From Amycolatopsis sp. (GTDB lineage Bacteria > Actinomycetota > Actinomycetes > Mycobacteriales > Pseudonocardiaceae), in contig NZ_JAODNM010000124.1 of the NCBI RefSeq assembly GCF_025464955.1, positions 372,001 through 436,000 of the forward strand: 64,000 bases of DNA, given 5' to 3'. Below are positions 48,650 to 57,111 of this stretch, one piece after another (position 1 is the stretch's first letter; every line of letters begins with the position of its first letter). A model generated the notes under the pieces. The model was not told the origin of the DNA, made no database searches, and was given only the letters and a program-made list of their open reading frames with translations. The position numbers and the translations under genes were made by a program.

Positions 48650-50005
48650 GTGGGTACGGTGAGCCGATCCCTTCGCGTAGCCATCGTGGGCGCAGGTCCC
48701 GCGGGCATTTACGCCGCCGACCTCCTCGACAAGTCCGACGCCGACGTCAGCATCGACCTGTTCGAGCGCATGCCGGCGCCGTTCGGGCTGATCCGCTACG
48801 GCGTCGCCCCCGACCACCCCCGGATCAAGGGCATCGTCACCGCCCTGCACAAGGTGCTCGACAAACCGTCCATCCGCCTGCTCGGCAACGTCGACTACGG
48901 CACCGACATCAAGCTCGACGACCTGCGCGAGTTCTACGACGCTGTCATCTTCTCCACCGGCGCGACGGCCGACCGCACGCTCGACATCGACGGTGTCGAA
49001 CTGGACGGCAGTTACGGCGCCGCCGACTTCGTGTCCTGGTACGACGGCCACCCGGACGTCCCGCGCACGTGGCCGCTCAACGCGACCAGCGTCGCCGTGC
49101 TGGGCGTCGGCAATGTCGCGCTCGACGTCGCGCGGATCCTCGCGAAGACCGCCGACGAGCTGCTGACCACCGACATCCCGGCGAACGTCTACGACGGTCT
49201 CCAGGCCAGCCCGGTCACCGACGTCCACGTCTTCGGCCGCCGCGGCCCCGCGCAGGCGAAGTTCACCCCACTTGAGCTGCGCGAACTCGACCACTCACCG
49301 AACGTCGAGGTGATCGTCGACCCCGAGGACATCGAGTTCGACGAAGGCAGCATCGCGACGCTTCGCGCGTCGAAGCAGGCCGACATGGTCGTGAAGACGC
49401 TGCAGGAATGGGCGATCCGCGACCAGGGCACCCGCCCGAAGCGCCTGCACCTGCACTTCTTCCACTCGCCGTCCGAGATCGTCGGTGAGGACGGTCGCGT
49501 GACCGGCCTGCGGACCGAGCGCACCGAGCTGACCGGTGACGGGAACGTCCGCGGCACCGGCCAGTTCCACGACTGGGACGTCCAGGCCGTCTACCGCGCG
49601 GTCGGCTACCTGTCGACGCACCTGGCCGAGGTCCCGTTCGACCACAACGCGGGCGTCGTGCCCAACCAGGCCGGCCGGGTGCTGGACCTCGACGAGAACC
49701 AGCTTCCCGGCGTGTACGTCACCGGCTGGATCAAGCGCGGACCGATCGGCCTGATCGGGCACACCAAGGGCGACGCGGCCGAGACGGTCGCGAGCCTGTT
49801 GGCCGACGTCGACACGCTCGCCACTCCGGGCCAGGCCTCGCCCGCCGCGATTCTCGAGTTCCTGACCGAGCGCGGCGTCCCGTTCACGACCTGGGAAGGG
49901 TGGGGCAAGCTCGACGCCCACGAGCGCGCCCTCGGCGAGCCGCACGGCCGCGAGCGGATCAAGGTCGTCGAGCGCGAAGAGATGACCCGGGTTTCGCGCG
50001 CCTAG
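48650..50005 (+). CDS. fprA: FprA-type ferredoxin/NADP+ reductase (adrenodoxin reductase family)
   Basis: The protein has 451 residues from GTG 48650; a GTG at 48659 (SRSLRVAIVGAGPAG) is equally possible. The FAD motif VAIVGAGPAGIYAA and the NADP motif VAVLGVGNVALDVARIL are both intact. FERMPAPFGLIRYGVAPDHPRIK and GVYVTGWIKRGPIGLIGHTK are the family landmarks. FprA passes electrons from NADPH to ferredoxins for cytochromes P450 and iron metabolism. The gap to the iron box leaves no room for a leader or ribosome site, so translation is probably leaderless and iron-repressed. Confidence 0.93.
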   Translation: MGTVSRSLRVAIVGAGPAGIYAADLLDKSDADVSIDLFERMPAPFGLIRYGVAPDHPRIKGIVTALHKVLDKPSIRLLGNVDYGTDIKLDDLREFYDAVIFSTGATADRTLDIDGVELDGSYGAADFVSWYDGHPDVPRTWPLNATSVAVLGVGNVALDVARILAKTADELLTTDIPANVYDGLQASPVTDVHVFGRRGPAQAKFTPLELRELDHSPNVEVIVDPEDIEFDEGSIATLRASKQADMVVKTLQEWAIRDQGTRPKRLHLHFFHSPSEIVGEDGRVTGLRTERTELTGDGNVRGTGQFHDWDVQAVYRAVGYLSTHLAEVPFDHNAGVVPNQAGRVLDLDENQLPGVYVTGWIKRGPIGLIGHTKGDAAETVASLLADVDTLATPGQASPAAILEFLTERGVPFTTWEGWGKLDAHERALGEPHGRERIKVVEREEMTRVSRA

Positions 50006-50006
50006 G

Positions 50007-50017
50007 ACTCGTGAGCG
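50007..50017 (+). repeat. Family B element, fragment
   Basis: ACTCGTGAGCG directly follows the fprA stop codon (TAGG), like the complete copy at 30892 which begins with the same sequence. Only this 11-base end is present. Confidence 0.4.
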
Positions 50018-50020
50018 ACC

Positions 50021-50683
50021 CTAGCGCCCGCCCAGGTACGCGAGCACGGCCAGAACGCGGCGGTTGGTGTCGTCGGAAGCGACGATCCCGAGCTTCGCGA
50101 AGATGCTCGCGGTGTGCTTGGCGACCGCGCCCTCGCTGAAGAACAGGCGTGCGGCGATGGCGGCGTTCGAGCAGCCCTCGGCCATGGCACCGAGGACGTC
50201 GAGCTCACGCGGGGTCAGCACGCCCAGCGGGTCGTCCGCCGCGCTGCCGCCGCCGACCAGTTTCGCGATCACCTCGGGGTCCATCACCGTGCCGCCGTCG
50301 GCCACGCGGCGGACGGAGTCGATGAACTGCTCGGCGTTGAACACCCTGTCCTTGAGCAGGTAGCCGATCGCGCCGGTGCCATCGGCCAGCAACTCCCTCG
50401 CGTACAGCTGCTCGACGTGTTGGGAGAGCAGGAGAATCGGCAGGCCAGGGTGCTCGCGACGGGCGGCGAGGGCGACCTGCATGCCCTCGTCGGTGTTGGT
50501 CGGTGGCATCCGGACATCCACAATGGACACGTCCGGCCGGTGCTCGCGCAACGCCGCCTCCAGCTCCGGACCCGAGCCGACGGCCGCGACGACGTCGAAC
50601 CCGTGCGCCATGAGCAGGTGTGTCAGGCCGTCTCGGAGGAGGTACTGGTCCTCGGCGATGACGGTTCTGGGTCGGGCTGGCAC
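50021..50683 (-). CDS. LuxR/NarL-family response regulator
   Basis: The protein has 220 residues from GTG 50683. The receiver domain has the acidic pair in VIAEDQYLL, phospho-acceptor Asp56 (SIVDVRMPP) and Lys in YLLKDRVF. The C-terminal LuxR HTH is LTPRELDVLGAMAEGCSNAAIAARLFFSEGAVAKHTASIFAKLGI. The start lies 61 bases inside the sensor kinase gene, and the start cannot move far because the receiver begins at once. It is the partner of that kinase. Confidence 0.92.
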   Translation of the reverse strand: MPARPRTVIAEDQYLLRDGLTHLLMAHGFDVVAAVGSGPELEAALREHRPDVSIVDVRMPPTNTDEGMQVALAARREHPGLPILLLSQHVEQLYARELLADGTGAIGYLLKDRVFNAEQFIDSVRRVADGGTVMDPEVIAKLVGGGSAADDPLGVLTPRELDVLGAMAEGCSNAAIAARLFFSEGAVAKHTASIFAKLGIVASDDTNRRVLAVLAYLGGR

Positions 50684-52479
50684 GTTAGCTCCACGGTCAC
50701 CTTCGTCGGTCCCCCCGCCGGGCTTTCGAGCGTCAACCTACCGTCGAAGGCGCCGATCCGGCGCTCGATCCCGCGAAGTCCGGTCCCGCGTACCGGGCTC
50801 GCGCCGCCGCTGCCGTCGTCGGTGACCACCATCCGCAGTACCGAGCCGTCATACCGCAGGTCGACCGACGCGTACTTCGCCTCACCGTGCTTGACCGAGT
50901 TGCCGAGCAATTCGCACACCACGAAGTACACGCACGCCTCCGCCGGCCGCTCCAGCCGTTCCAGCGGCTCGATCGTCACCTCGACCTTCAACGGGCTGTC
51001 CAGCGCCACCGCGCGCACGGCGTCGGCTAGTCCGCGCTCGGACAACACCGGCGGGTGGATCCCGCGGACCAGGTCGCGCAGCTCGGTCAACGCCGTCGAC
51101 GAGGACTCACGTAGGCCCCTGACCAGCTTCTTCGCCTCCGCCGGATCATTGTCGATCAGCGCCTCGACCGCGGCCAGCTTCATCCCCATCGCCACCAGCC
51201 GCGACTGGACGCCGTCATGGAGGTCGCGTTCGATCCGCCGCAACTCGGTCGCCTGCGCGTCGGTAACCGCCGTCCGCGTCCGCTCGACACGCTGGACGCG
51301 CTGAGCCAGTCGCGAAGCTTCGGTCGGACCGAGGAGCAGCCGTCCAAACCGCGCCTGCACACGGGCGAGCCACGGCGACACGACAATCGGGGCCAAGAAG
51401 AACGCAAGCGCGAGCGGGGTCGCCACGAGCGCCTGGACGTTCGTCGTGATGTGCGCGAAGCCAAAGGGCGCGAACCAAGTGAAGTCCGCCCAGTCAGTCT
51501 GCGTCGACCCGCCGAGCGGCCGCCAGATCCACAGGCACTGCAGCGCGATGAACCCGAAGCCGACCAGCGCGACCACCGGCAGCGCGAGGAGTCCGGAAAC
51601 GAACGGGTTCAGCACCGCGGCGGCCGCGTCCCGGCGGGTCGCCTTGTCCTGCCACACCCACTTCATCCGGTCGAGCCTGCCCGGCCCCCACGGCTGGTCG
51701 TACAACCGGCGTCCCCGCTGGTAGAGCCCATCCGCGCGCGGCACCGGGAACGGCGGCGAGGGCAGATACGGACGATCGATGCGCACCCCGATCCACTCGG
51801 TCGACACCCGTCGGAACTCGTTGGTGACCTGCCGGGCGGCGACGACTGTCGGCGGGAAGATCTGCCAGACCCAGACCAGCACGAGAAGCTGCGGTGCCAG
51901 GAAGACGAACCCGGCCACGGACAGGCCGAACAGCGCCAACTGGTGCCAAAGTGCCTCGAAATGCCGGTTCAACCACCGCTGCGGCTTCACTCCCGGCTTC
52001 TTCGGAGTCAACGCATACAGCGTCCAACGCCCGTGAAGACGCAGTGCTGGCGGCCCGCTGAACAGCGACGACAAGGCCAGGAACGGGCTGACCAGTGGGT
52101 TCCAGAGCAGCCAGTAGACGTCGCGGGCGGTTGCCTGATCTTCGAACATCCAGTTCATCCGCCGCTGCACGCCGACCCACCAGGACCGCTTATAGAGCGA
52201 GTTTCCGTCGCGGTACCAGCCGTCGGCTTCCCGTTCCGGGTCAGTCGGCTTCAGCCAGTAGTAAGTCGGTATGTCGACTTCGCACCACTGCGCTGCCAGC
52301 CGACGCGCTGTTGCGATACGCGGCCGAGCTCGTTCGATCGCGGGTCCGAGGAAGAACACCAAACCGACACACAGGCAGCAGAACGCGAGGAAGACGATCA
52401 CCAGGTCGAACAGCCCGGCGATCGCCAACCCCCCGAGTACGAACGCCCGTCCGACTGACAACACGTATCGGCGGACCAT
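50623..52479 (-). CDS. Sensor histidine kinase (NarL type) with duplicated membrane sensor module
   Basis: The protein has 618 residues from ATG 52479, with GGAGGAGG upstream. Two membrane units of similar sequence fill residues about 10-140 and 180-305: ADGWYRDGNSLYKRSW...RRMNWMFEDQATARD...LNPLVSPFLAL is echoed 164 residues later by ADGLYQRGRRLYDQPW...DRMKWVWQDKATRRD...LNPFVSGLLAL. A third membrane pair precedes the HisKA_3 domain with His421 (RRIERDLHDGVQSRLVAMG). The HATPase domain has CELLGNSVKHGEAK, VTDDGSGGA and GTGLRGIERRI. The 3' end overlaps the response regulator by 61 bases. It is divergent from an ABC exporter it may regulate. Confidence 0.92.
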   Translation of the reverse strand: MVRRYVLSVGRAFVLGGLAIAGLFDLVIVFLAFCCLCVGLVFFLGPAIERARPRIATARRLAAQWCEVDIPTYYWLKPTDPEREADGWYRDGNSLYKRSWWVGVQRRMNWMFEDQATARDVYWLLWNPLVSPFLALSSLFSGPPALRLHGRWTLYALTPKKPGVKPQRWLNRHFEALWHQLALFGLSVAGFVFLAPQLLVLVWVWQIFPPTVVAARQVTNEFRRVSTEWIGVRIDRPYLPSPPFPVPRADGLYQRGRRLYDQPWGPGRLDRMKWVWQDKATRRDAAAAVLNPFVSGLLALPVVALVGFGFIALQCLWIWRPLGGSTQTDWADFTWFAPFGFAHITTNVQALVATPLALAFFLAPIVVSPWLARVQARFGRLLLGPTEASRLAQRVQRVERTRTAVTDAQATELRRIERDLHDGVQSRLVAMGMKLAAVEALIDNDPAEAKKLVRGLRESSSTALTELRDLVRGIHPPVLSERGLADAVRAVALDSPLKVEVTIEPLERLERPAEACVYFVVCELLGNSVKHGEAKYASVDLRYDGSVLRMVVTDDGSGGASPVRGTGLRGIERRIGAFDGRLTLESPAGGPTKVTVELTCQPDPEPSSPRTSTSSETA

Positions 52480-52626
52480 CGCACCTCCTCCCCTCGACCT
52501 GGATCCTGGCGCACGACGCCGGTCGGCACACTGCGTCCAGGGCCACAAAGGGGTGGACCCAGGCCCACCCCCAACCGGTGCCCAAGGGGATTCTGACACC
52601 CCGACCTGCGCAATAGCGTTTTTCCC

Positions 52627-53337
52627 ATGCCACTCATCGAGGTCAAGAACCTCCGCAAGACCTACCGCGACAAGGTCGCCGTCGAAGACGTGTCCTTCAC
52701 CGTCGAGCGCGGCGAGATCTTCGGGATCCTCGGCACGAACGGCGCCGGCAAGACCACGACCGTCGAATGCCTCCAGGGCCTCCGCACGCCGGACGCCGGG
52801 TCGATCTCGGTGCTGGGGCTGGATCCGCGGAAGGACGGTGTCGCGCTGCGACAGAAACTGGGTGCACAGCTGCAGGAGAGCCAGCTGCCGGAGAAGCTCA
52901 AGGTCATCGAGGCGCTCGAACTCTTCGCATCCTTCTACGACAACCCGGCAAACCCCGAGACGCTGATCGAGCAGCTCGGCCTGACCGAGAAGCGCAAGTC
53001 GTACTTCAAGGACCTCTCCGGCGGGCAGAAGCAGCGGTTGTCGATCGCGCTCGCACTGGTCGGCAATCCGGAGATCGCGGTGCTCGACGAGTTGACCACC
53101 GGCCTCGACCCGCACGCCCGCCGAGACACCTGGAAGTTGATCGAAGACGTCCGCGACCACGGCGTCACCGTCATCCTCGTGACCCACTTCATGGACGAGG
53201 CGCAGCGCCTGTGCGACCGCATCGCCGTGATCGACGGCGGCCGCGTGTGCGCCCTCGACACCCCGGCGGGTCTGATGGCCACCGCCGCCGAAGCCACCCT
53301 CGACGACGCGTTCGTCGCCCTGACCGGCCGAAACTGA
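52627..53337 (+). CDS. ABC exporter ATP-binding protein (DrrA/CcmA type)
   Basis: The protein has 236 residues. Walker A GTNGAGKTT, Q-loop QLQESQLPEKL, signature LSGGQKQRLSIALAL, Walker B IAVLDELTTGLDPHARR and switch His (LVTHFMDEAQR) are present. The Glu after the Walker B Asp is kept. It is followed after 13 bases by an ABC-2 permease gene, together forming a drug or lipid exporter. It is divergent from the two-component kinase, a usual arrangement for export under envelope-stress control. Confidence 0.93.
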   Translation: MPLIEVKNLRKTYRDKVAVEDVSFTVERGEIFGILGTNGAGKTTTVECLQGLRTPDAGSISVLGLDPRKDGVALRQKLGAQLQESQLPEKLKVIEALELFASFYDNPANPETLIEQLGLTEKRKSYFKDLSGGQKQRLSIALALVGNPEIAVLDELTTGLDPHARRDTWKLIEDVRDHGVTVILVTHFMDEAQRLCDRIAVIDGGRVCALDTPAGLMATAAEATLDDAFVALTGRN

Positions 53338-53350
53338 ACGGACCACGATC

Positions 53351-54079
53351 ATGAACGCGCTCGCCAAACTCACCAGGACCGAAGCGAAACTACAGCTGCG
53401 CACACCGACATTTCTGCTGCTGGGTGCACTCTTCCCCAGCGTCATCCTGCTCGCGGTCGGGTCCATTCCCGGGATGCAGCAGTCCTATCAGGGTGGACCC
53501 CGGTTCATAGACGCCTGGGCACCGTCGCTGATCGTGATGGCCATAACCGTCCTGGGGCTGCAATCGATCCCGGCCTATCTGGCCACCTACCGCGAACGCG
53601 GCATCCTGCGCCGGCTCGCGACCACCCCGGTGCACCCGGGCAAGCTCCTGCTCGCACAACTTGTGATCAACGTGGTCGTCGTCCTGATCGGTGTCGGCCT
53701 GCTGCTGGTGGTCGGCGCGACCGTCTTCCACATCCCCGGGCCGAAACACCCGCTCGGTTTCGCGCTGGCACTGGTCGTCGGCATCGGCTCGGTCTTCGGT
53801 ATCGGCCTGCTGGCCGCCGCGCTGGCCAGGACCAGCCGCGGCGCGGGCGGTCTCGCGGCGATCGCATTGTTCCCGGTGATGATCCTCGGCGGCGTCTACC
53901 TGCCGCGGCAGTTCCTGCCGGGCGTACTCAAGACGATCGGCGAGTTCACTCCGCCGGGAGTGCAGGCGCTGCAGGATTCCTGGACCGGCGGCGGCCCCCA
54001 ACCGCTGCAGTCCGCGGTACTCGCCGTGTTCACTGTCGCGATCATCGCGCTCGCGACTCGTCTCTTCCGTTGGGAATGA
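53351..54079 (+). CDS. ABC-2 type exporter permease
   Basis: The protein has 242 residues with six membrane helices. The ABC-2 signature region is recognisable: YLATYRERGILRRLATTPVHPGKLLLAQ before the central helices, and MILGGVYLPRQFLPGVLKTIGEFTPPGVQALQDSW near the end. It forms the exporter with the ATPase encoded 13 bases upstream. The substrate is unknown. Confidence 0.92.
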   Translation: MNALAKLTRTEAKLQLRTPTFLLLGALFPSVILLAVGSIPGMQQSYQGGPRFIDAWAPSLIVMAITVLGLQSIPAYLATYRERGILRRLATTPVHPGKLLLAQLVINVVVVLIGVGLLLVVGATVFHIPGPKHPLGFALALVVGIGSVFGIGLLAAALARTSRGAGGLAAIALFPVMILGGVYLPRQFLPGVLKTIGEFTPPGVQALQDSWTGGGPQPLQSAVLAVFTVAIIALATRLFRWE

Positions 54080-54168
54080 ACTGTGGTGGGTGTCGAATTG
54101 CGTAGAGCCCGTTCGTCGACAGGGTGAGAGGCCGGCAACGGGCGGCCGTCACGCACAGGAGGCCCACT

Positions 54169-54654
54169 GTGTGCCAGGAGAACGTAAGCGCCACCCTGAC
54201 TGTCGCCGTGCCCGCCACAAGGGTTTTCGCGGTGCTGGCAGATCCGACGACCCATGCTGCGATCGATGGCACCGGCTGGGTTCAGGAATCTGTCGACCAG
54301 GCACCGCTGTCCGGAGTGGGCCAGATTTTCCGGATGGACATGTATCACGCCAACCATCCAGCCGGTGACTACCGGGTGGTCAACAAGGTCGAGGTGCTCG
54401 AATCGCCGCGCACCATCGGCTGGCTGACGGGGTCCGAGAAGGTCGACGGCGACCTGGAGTTCGGTGGCTGGATCTGGCGCTACGACCTGGCGCCGCTCGG
54501 TCCGTCCGACACCGAGGTCACGCTCACCTACGACTGGTCGGCGGTGCCGCAGTTCCGCCGGGAGTACATCCAGTTCCCGCCGTTCGGTCCCGAGCATCTC
54601 ATCAACTCGCTGCACCACCTGGCCGCGCTCGCCGCACCGGCGTTCCGGAACTAG
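54169..54654 (+). CDS. SRPBCC-family (START-like) protein
   Basis: The protein has 161 residues from GTG 54169, with AGGAGG seven bases upstream. The polyketide-cyclase/SRPBCC fold is seen in SATLTVAVPATRVFAVLADPTTHAAIDGTGWV and in YRVVNKVEVLESPRTIGWLTG. The C-terminal helix is NSLHHLAALAA. Such proteins bind hydrophobic small molecules; some are cyclases or ATPase activators. It lies 19 bases before a RibD-type reductase gene, so the two are probably co-transcribed. Confidence 0.85.
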   Translation: MCQENVSATLTVAVPATRVFAVLADPTTHAAIDGTGWVQESVDQAPLSGVGQIFRMDMYHANHPAGDYRVVNKVEVLESPRTIGWLTGSEKVDGDLEFGGWIWRYDLAPLGPSDTEVTLTYDWSAVPQFRREYIQFPPFGPEHLINSLHHLAALAAPAFRN

Positions 54655-54673
54655 TCGACACCTGGAGGGCATC

Positions 54674-55252
54674 ATGACCGCTACCTACACCTTCGACGTC
54701 TTTTCCAGTCTGGATGGCTTCGGCGCCGCTGGCGGCGATTGGACTGGCTACTGGGGCAAGCAAGGCCCCGAACTACTCGAGCACCGCCTCGCCTTGTACG
54801 GCGGGGAGCAGCGGATGGTCTTCGGAGCCACCACGTATCGGGCGTTCGCGCAGATGTTGGCCTCGAGCACCGTGGAGTCCGAAGTGCGTGACCCCTGGGT
54901 CACCCAGATGAGGAGCCTGCCGGCAACGGTGGTGTCGACCACGCTGCAAGGACCGCTCGACTGGCCGGACGCGACCGTCGTGAGCGGCGACGCCGTCGAC
55001 GTCGTCGCCCGGCTCAAGGAGGAGTCCGAGGCGCCGTTGCGCTCGCACGGAAGCCTGGCGATGAACCGGGCACTGATGGCCGCCGGTCTGGTCGACCGCG
55101 TCCAGGTGACGGTCTTCCCGGTGATCACCGGGAAGACCGGACTGGGCCCGATCTTCGAGGGTGCGGCCGACTTCGACCTCGAGCTGCTCGAGAGCCTCAC
55201 GCTCGACGGCCACATCCAAGAGCTCATCTACCGGCCCACCCTGCATGTCTGA
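54674..55252 (+). CDS. Dihydrofolate reductase-like (RibD C-terminal domain) protein
   Basis: The protein has 192 residues from ATG 54674 (CTGGAGGG just upstream). The RibD_C fold shows FDVFSSLDGFGAAGGDWTGYWG, MVFGATTYRAFAQML and GSLAMNRALMAAGLVDRVQVTVFPVITG. It is a single-domain NADPH-dependent reductase-like protein of the YyaP/YwjB group; the real substrate is not known, and folate reductase activity is doubtful for the group. A terminator follows at 55330. Confidence 0.87.
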   Translation: MTATYTFDVFSSLDGFGAAGGDWTGYWGKQGPELLEHRLALYGGEQRMVFGATTYRAFAQMLASSTVESEVRDPWVTQMRSLPATVVSTTLQGPLDWPDATVVSGDAVDVVARLKEESEAPLRSHGSLAMNRALMAAGLVDRVQVTVFPVITGKTGLGPIFEGAADFDLELLESLTLDGHIQELIYRPTLHV

Positions 55253-55329
55253 GTCATCACAAATGATCAGCCATATTGGTGATGATTGTCGTTTTCTCTT
55301 GTGGCTCACCGGCAAGCCCGGTAACTAGG

Positions 55330-55362
55330 AAAGGGTGTCCGCCACTTCGGCGGGCACCCTTT
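55330..55362 (+). terminator. Terminator hairpin with AAAG/CTTT ends
   Basis: AAAGGGTGTCCGCC pairs with GGCGGGCACCCTTT (one G-T pair) around five bases. It ends the reductase transcript; the small SCO5389-like gene starts 17 bases later, so it could also act as a leader hairpin for that gene. Confidence 0.8.
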
Positions 55363-55378
55363 GACCACGGAGGTTCTC

Positions 55379-55771
55379 TTGTCGCTTGACGTTTCCCCCG
55401 CGCTGCTCGAAAAGGCCGAACGCGGTGAGGTGGCCGACGCGGAGTTCGTCGCCTGTGTGCGGGAGTCGCTGCCCTATGCGTGGGACGTGATCACCACGGT
55501 GATCGCCGACCTCGAAGGCGCGACGGACGGGTTCGCCGACCACGAGACACCTCCGCCGAGCGAAGCCGAACGCGGTCAGCTGCTGCGCGCGCTGGCGTCG
55601 GACGCGATCCGCGGTGGCCTGGAACGGCATTTCGGCGTGAAGCTGGCCTTCCAGAACTGCCACCGCGTCGGGGCGTTCACGCCCGCCGAAGTCGACAGCG
55701 ACCGGTACCGCGCCTTCATCTCACCCCGCGGCCAGCTGCTGAACCAATCGCCTGAGCTGCGCGACTGCTGA
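55379..55771 (+). CDS. SCO5389-family protein
   Basis: The protein has 130 residues from TTG 55379, which has GGAGG five bases upstream; an in-frame TTG at 55361 lies inside the terminator hairpin. The sequence SLDVSPALLEKAERGEVADAEFVACVRESLPYAWDVI and LLRALASDAIRGGLERHFGVKLAFQNCHRVG matches a small actinobacterial family first named from Streptomyces SCO5389. No catalytic motif is known. It stands alone and is followed by a family A repeat acting as a probable terminator. Confidence 0.8.
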   Translation: MSLDVSPALLEKAERGEVADAEFVACVRESLPYAWDVITTVIADLEGATDGFADHETPPPSEAERGQLLRALASDAIRGGLERHFGVKLAFQNCHRVGAFTPAEVDSDRYRAFISPRGQLLNQSPELRDC

Positions 55772-55780
55772 GGCTACGGA

Positions 55781-55856
55781 CGTTCCCTCGGGGCCATCCT
55801 GATGGCGGCCGCCGCATTGGCTTCCAACGCCACGGGGATGGTCCCGAGGGGTCTTT
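55781..55856 (+). repeat. Family A palindromic repeat, copy 3
   Basis: It begins CGTTCCCTCGGGGCCATCC and ends GGTCCCGAGGGGTCTTT. It is close in sequence to copy 2 read on its own strand and shares both ends with copy 1. It lies between the convergent SCO5389-like and small membrane protein genes and touches the latter's stop codon, so it can terminate the plus-strand transcript. Confidence 0.85.
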
Positions 55857-56013
55857 ACTGCTGCACCGAGACGTCGTTGAAGGGCAGCATCGGCTCCACC
55901 CAGGGGAAGATCACGAACAACAGCAGGGCCACGACGGCCAGGACGAGGACGCCGGCGGTCAACGCCTTCGCCCCCGTGGTCCCGGGCAGCCGTCGCCAGA
56001 TCCAGGCGTACAT
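55855..56013 (-). CDS. Small single-pass membrane protein, 52 aa, coupled to class E sortase
   Basis: The frame MYAWIWRRLPGTTGAKALTA continues through a hydrophobic helix (GVLVLAVVALLLFVIFPWV) to EPMLPFNDVSVQQ. Its ATG overlaps the sortase stop codon (TGATG), which strongly supports translation. The length and layout, short cytosolic basic part, one helix, short outside tail, recall small proteins found next to class E sortases near crgA in actinomycetes. Function is unknown; it may assist or be handled by the sortase. Confidence 0.75.
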   Translation of the reverse strand: MYAWIWRRLPGTTGAKALTAGVLVLAVVALLLFVIFPWVEPMLPFNDVSVQQ

Positions 56014-56924
56014 CAGCTGGCCTCCCCAAGCTTCGACAGCAAGTCCCCATAGCTCTTGACCTGCGTCTTCGGCACCTGGCGGACCAGCACCGAGGTCACG
56101 ATGAGCCGCTGCTTGTCGGAGAACTGCGGGTTGCACGTCGTCAGCGTCAGCAGCGCGATCTGCGACGCCGTCGGGATGACGTCGACAACCTGGTACGGCA
56201 CCGGGTTCACCGCGTTGCCCTGGGTGGGCAGCACGATCTTGCGGCCGGACGTCTGGCCGTAGACACCGCCGCCCGCCTGGCTCGGGTCGCGGAGCGTGGA
56301 CACGCCGGCGCACTTCGGGTCCTTGCCCTTGCCGGTCGCCCAGCCGTTGATCTCGTCGTCGTGTGGCAGGACCTTGTAGACGAAGAAGTCCGTCTGGGTC
56401 TCGATGAGGATCGAATCGCACGAGTTCAACTGGTCGAGGTCGTTGAACGGCGCGCCCTTGCCGACGCGGTGGCCGGCGACGGCGAAGTTGCCGGGCAGCC
56501 CGGGCAGCGCCGTCCCCTTGTAGTGGCCGGGCCCGATCGCCAGCGCGTTCTCGTCGGTGCCTTCCTGGATGGTGAAGTGGTAGTCGGCGCCGAACGACGG
56601 GATGTACATCCGCGCGAACGCCTGGCCGTCGATCAGCTCGGGGTGCAGCGCCCGATCCTTGGCCCACTGGTTGTCCAGGGTCGAACTCGCGTCGGCCTGC
56701 TTCGCCGCGGAGAACAAGTCGGTGACGTACAGCTCGTAGACGACGAAGAGCAGGACGATCAGCCCGGCCGTGATGAACAGTTCGCCGACCGTCCGGACGG
56801 CGATACTGCCCGGGCCAGGGCGGTGCGGCGCCGGGCCGTCCACCGCGACCGAGCCGCCGGGACCGGTGTCCGGTCCGACGAAATCCCGGCCGCCGGGCTC
56901 TGCCGGTTCTTCGCGCGTAGCCAC
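56013..56924 (-). CDS. Class E sortase
   Basis: The protein has 303 residues from GTG 56924, with AAGGGAG seven bases upstream. An N-terminal cytosolic disordered part is followed by one membrane helix (about 51-68, ELFITAGLIVLLFVVYELYV). The sortase domain has His152 (VAGHRVG), Cys264 (LTLTTCNPQ) and Arg273 (KQRLIV), the complete catalytic triad. Class E sortases of high-GC Gram-positives usually recognise LAxTG motifs. The gene is divergent from crgA, the conserved place for a housekeeping sortase, and is coupled to a 52-residue membrane protein. Confidence 0.93.
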   Translation of the reverse strand: MATREEPAEPGGRDFVGPDTGPGGSVAVDGPAPHRPGPGSIAVRTVGELFITAGLIVLLFVVYELYVTDLFSAAKQADASSTLDNQWAKDRALHPELIDGQAFARMYIPSFGADYHFTIQEGTDENALAIGPGHYKGTALPGLPGNFAVAGHRVGKGAPFNDLDQLNSCDSILIETQTDFFVYKVLPHDDEINGWATGKGKDPKCAGVSTLRDPSQAGGGVYGQTSGRKIVLPTQGNAVNPVPYQVVDVIPTASQIALLTLTTCNPQFSDKQRLIVTSVLVRQVPKTQVKSYGDLLSKLGEAS

Positions 56925-57111
56925 GCAAGCTCCCTTCAGGGGTAAACTTGTGCTCTTAGTCACATGGTGGTCACAGGTCGGGTGAAAGGAGCGCTCGTCC
57001 CCGGTGCTTACGCGTCCTCGATTACGTTAACGTGTGCACGAGGCGCTGGTTGCGCACCCGAAAGCGGGAACTTCTCCACCAGTCGAGCCGGAACAGCACG
57101 CGAGGATTCAG

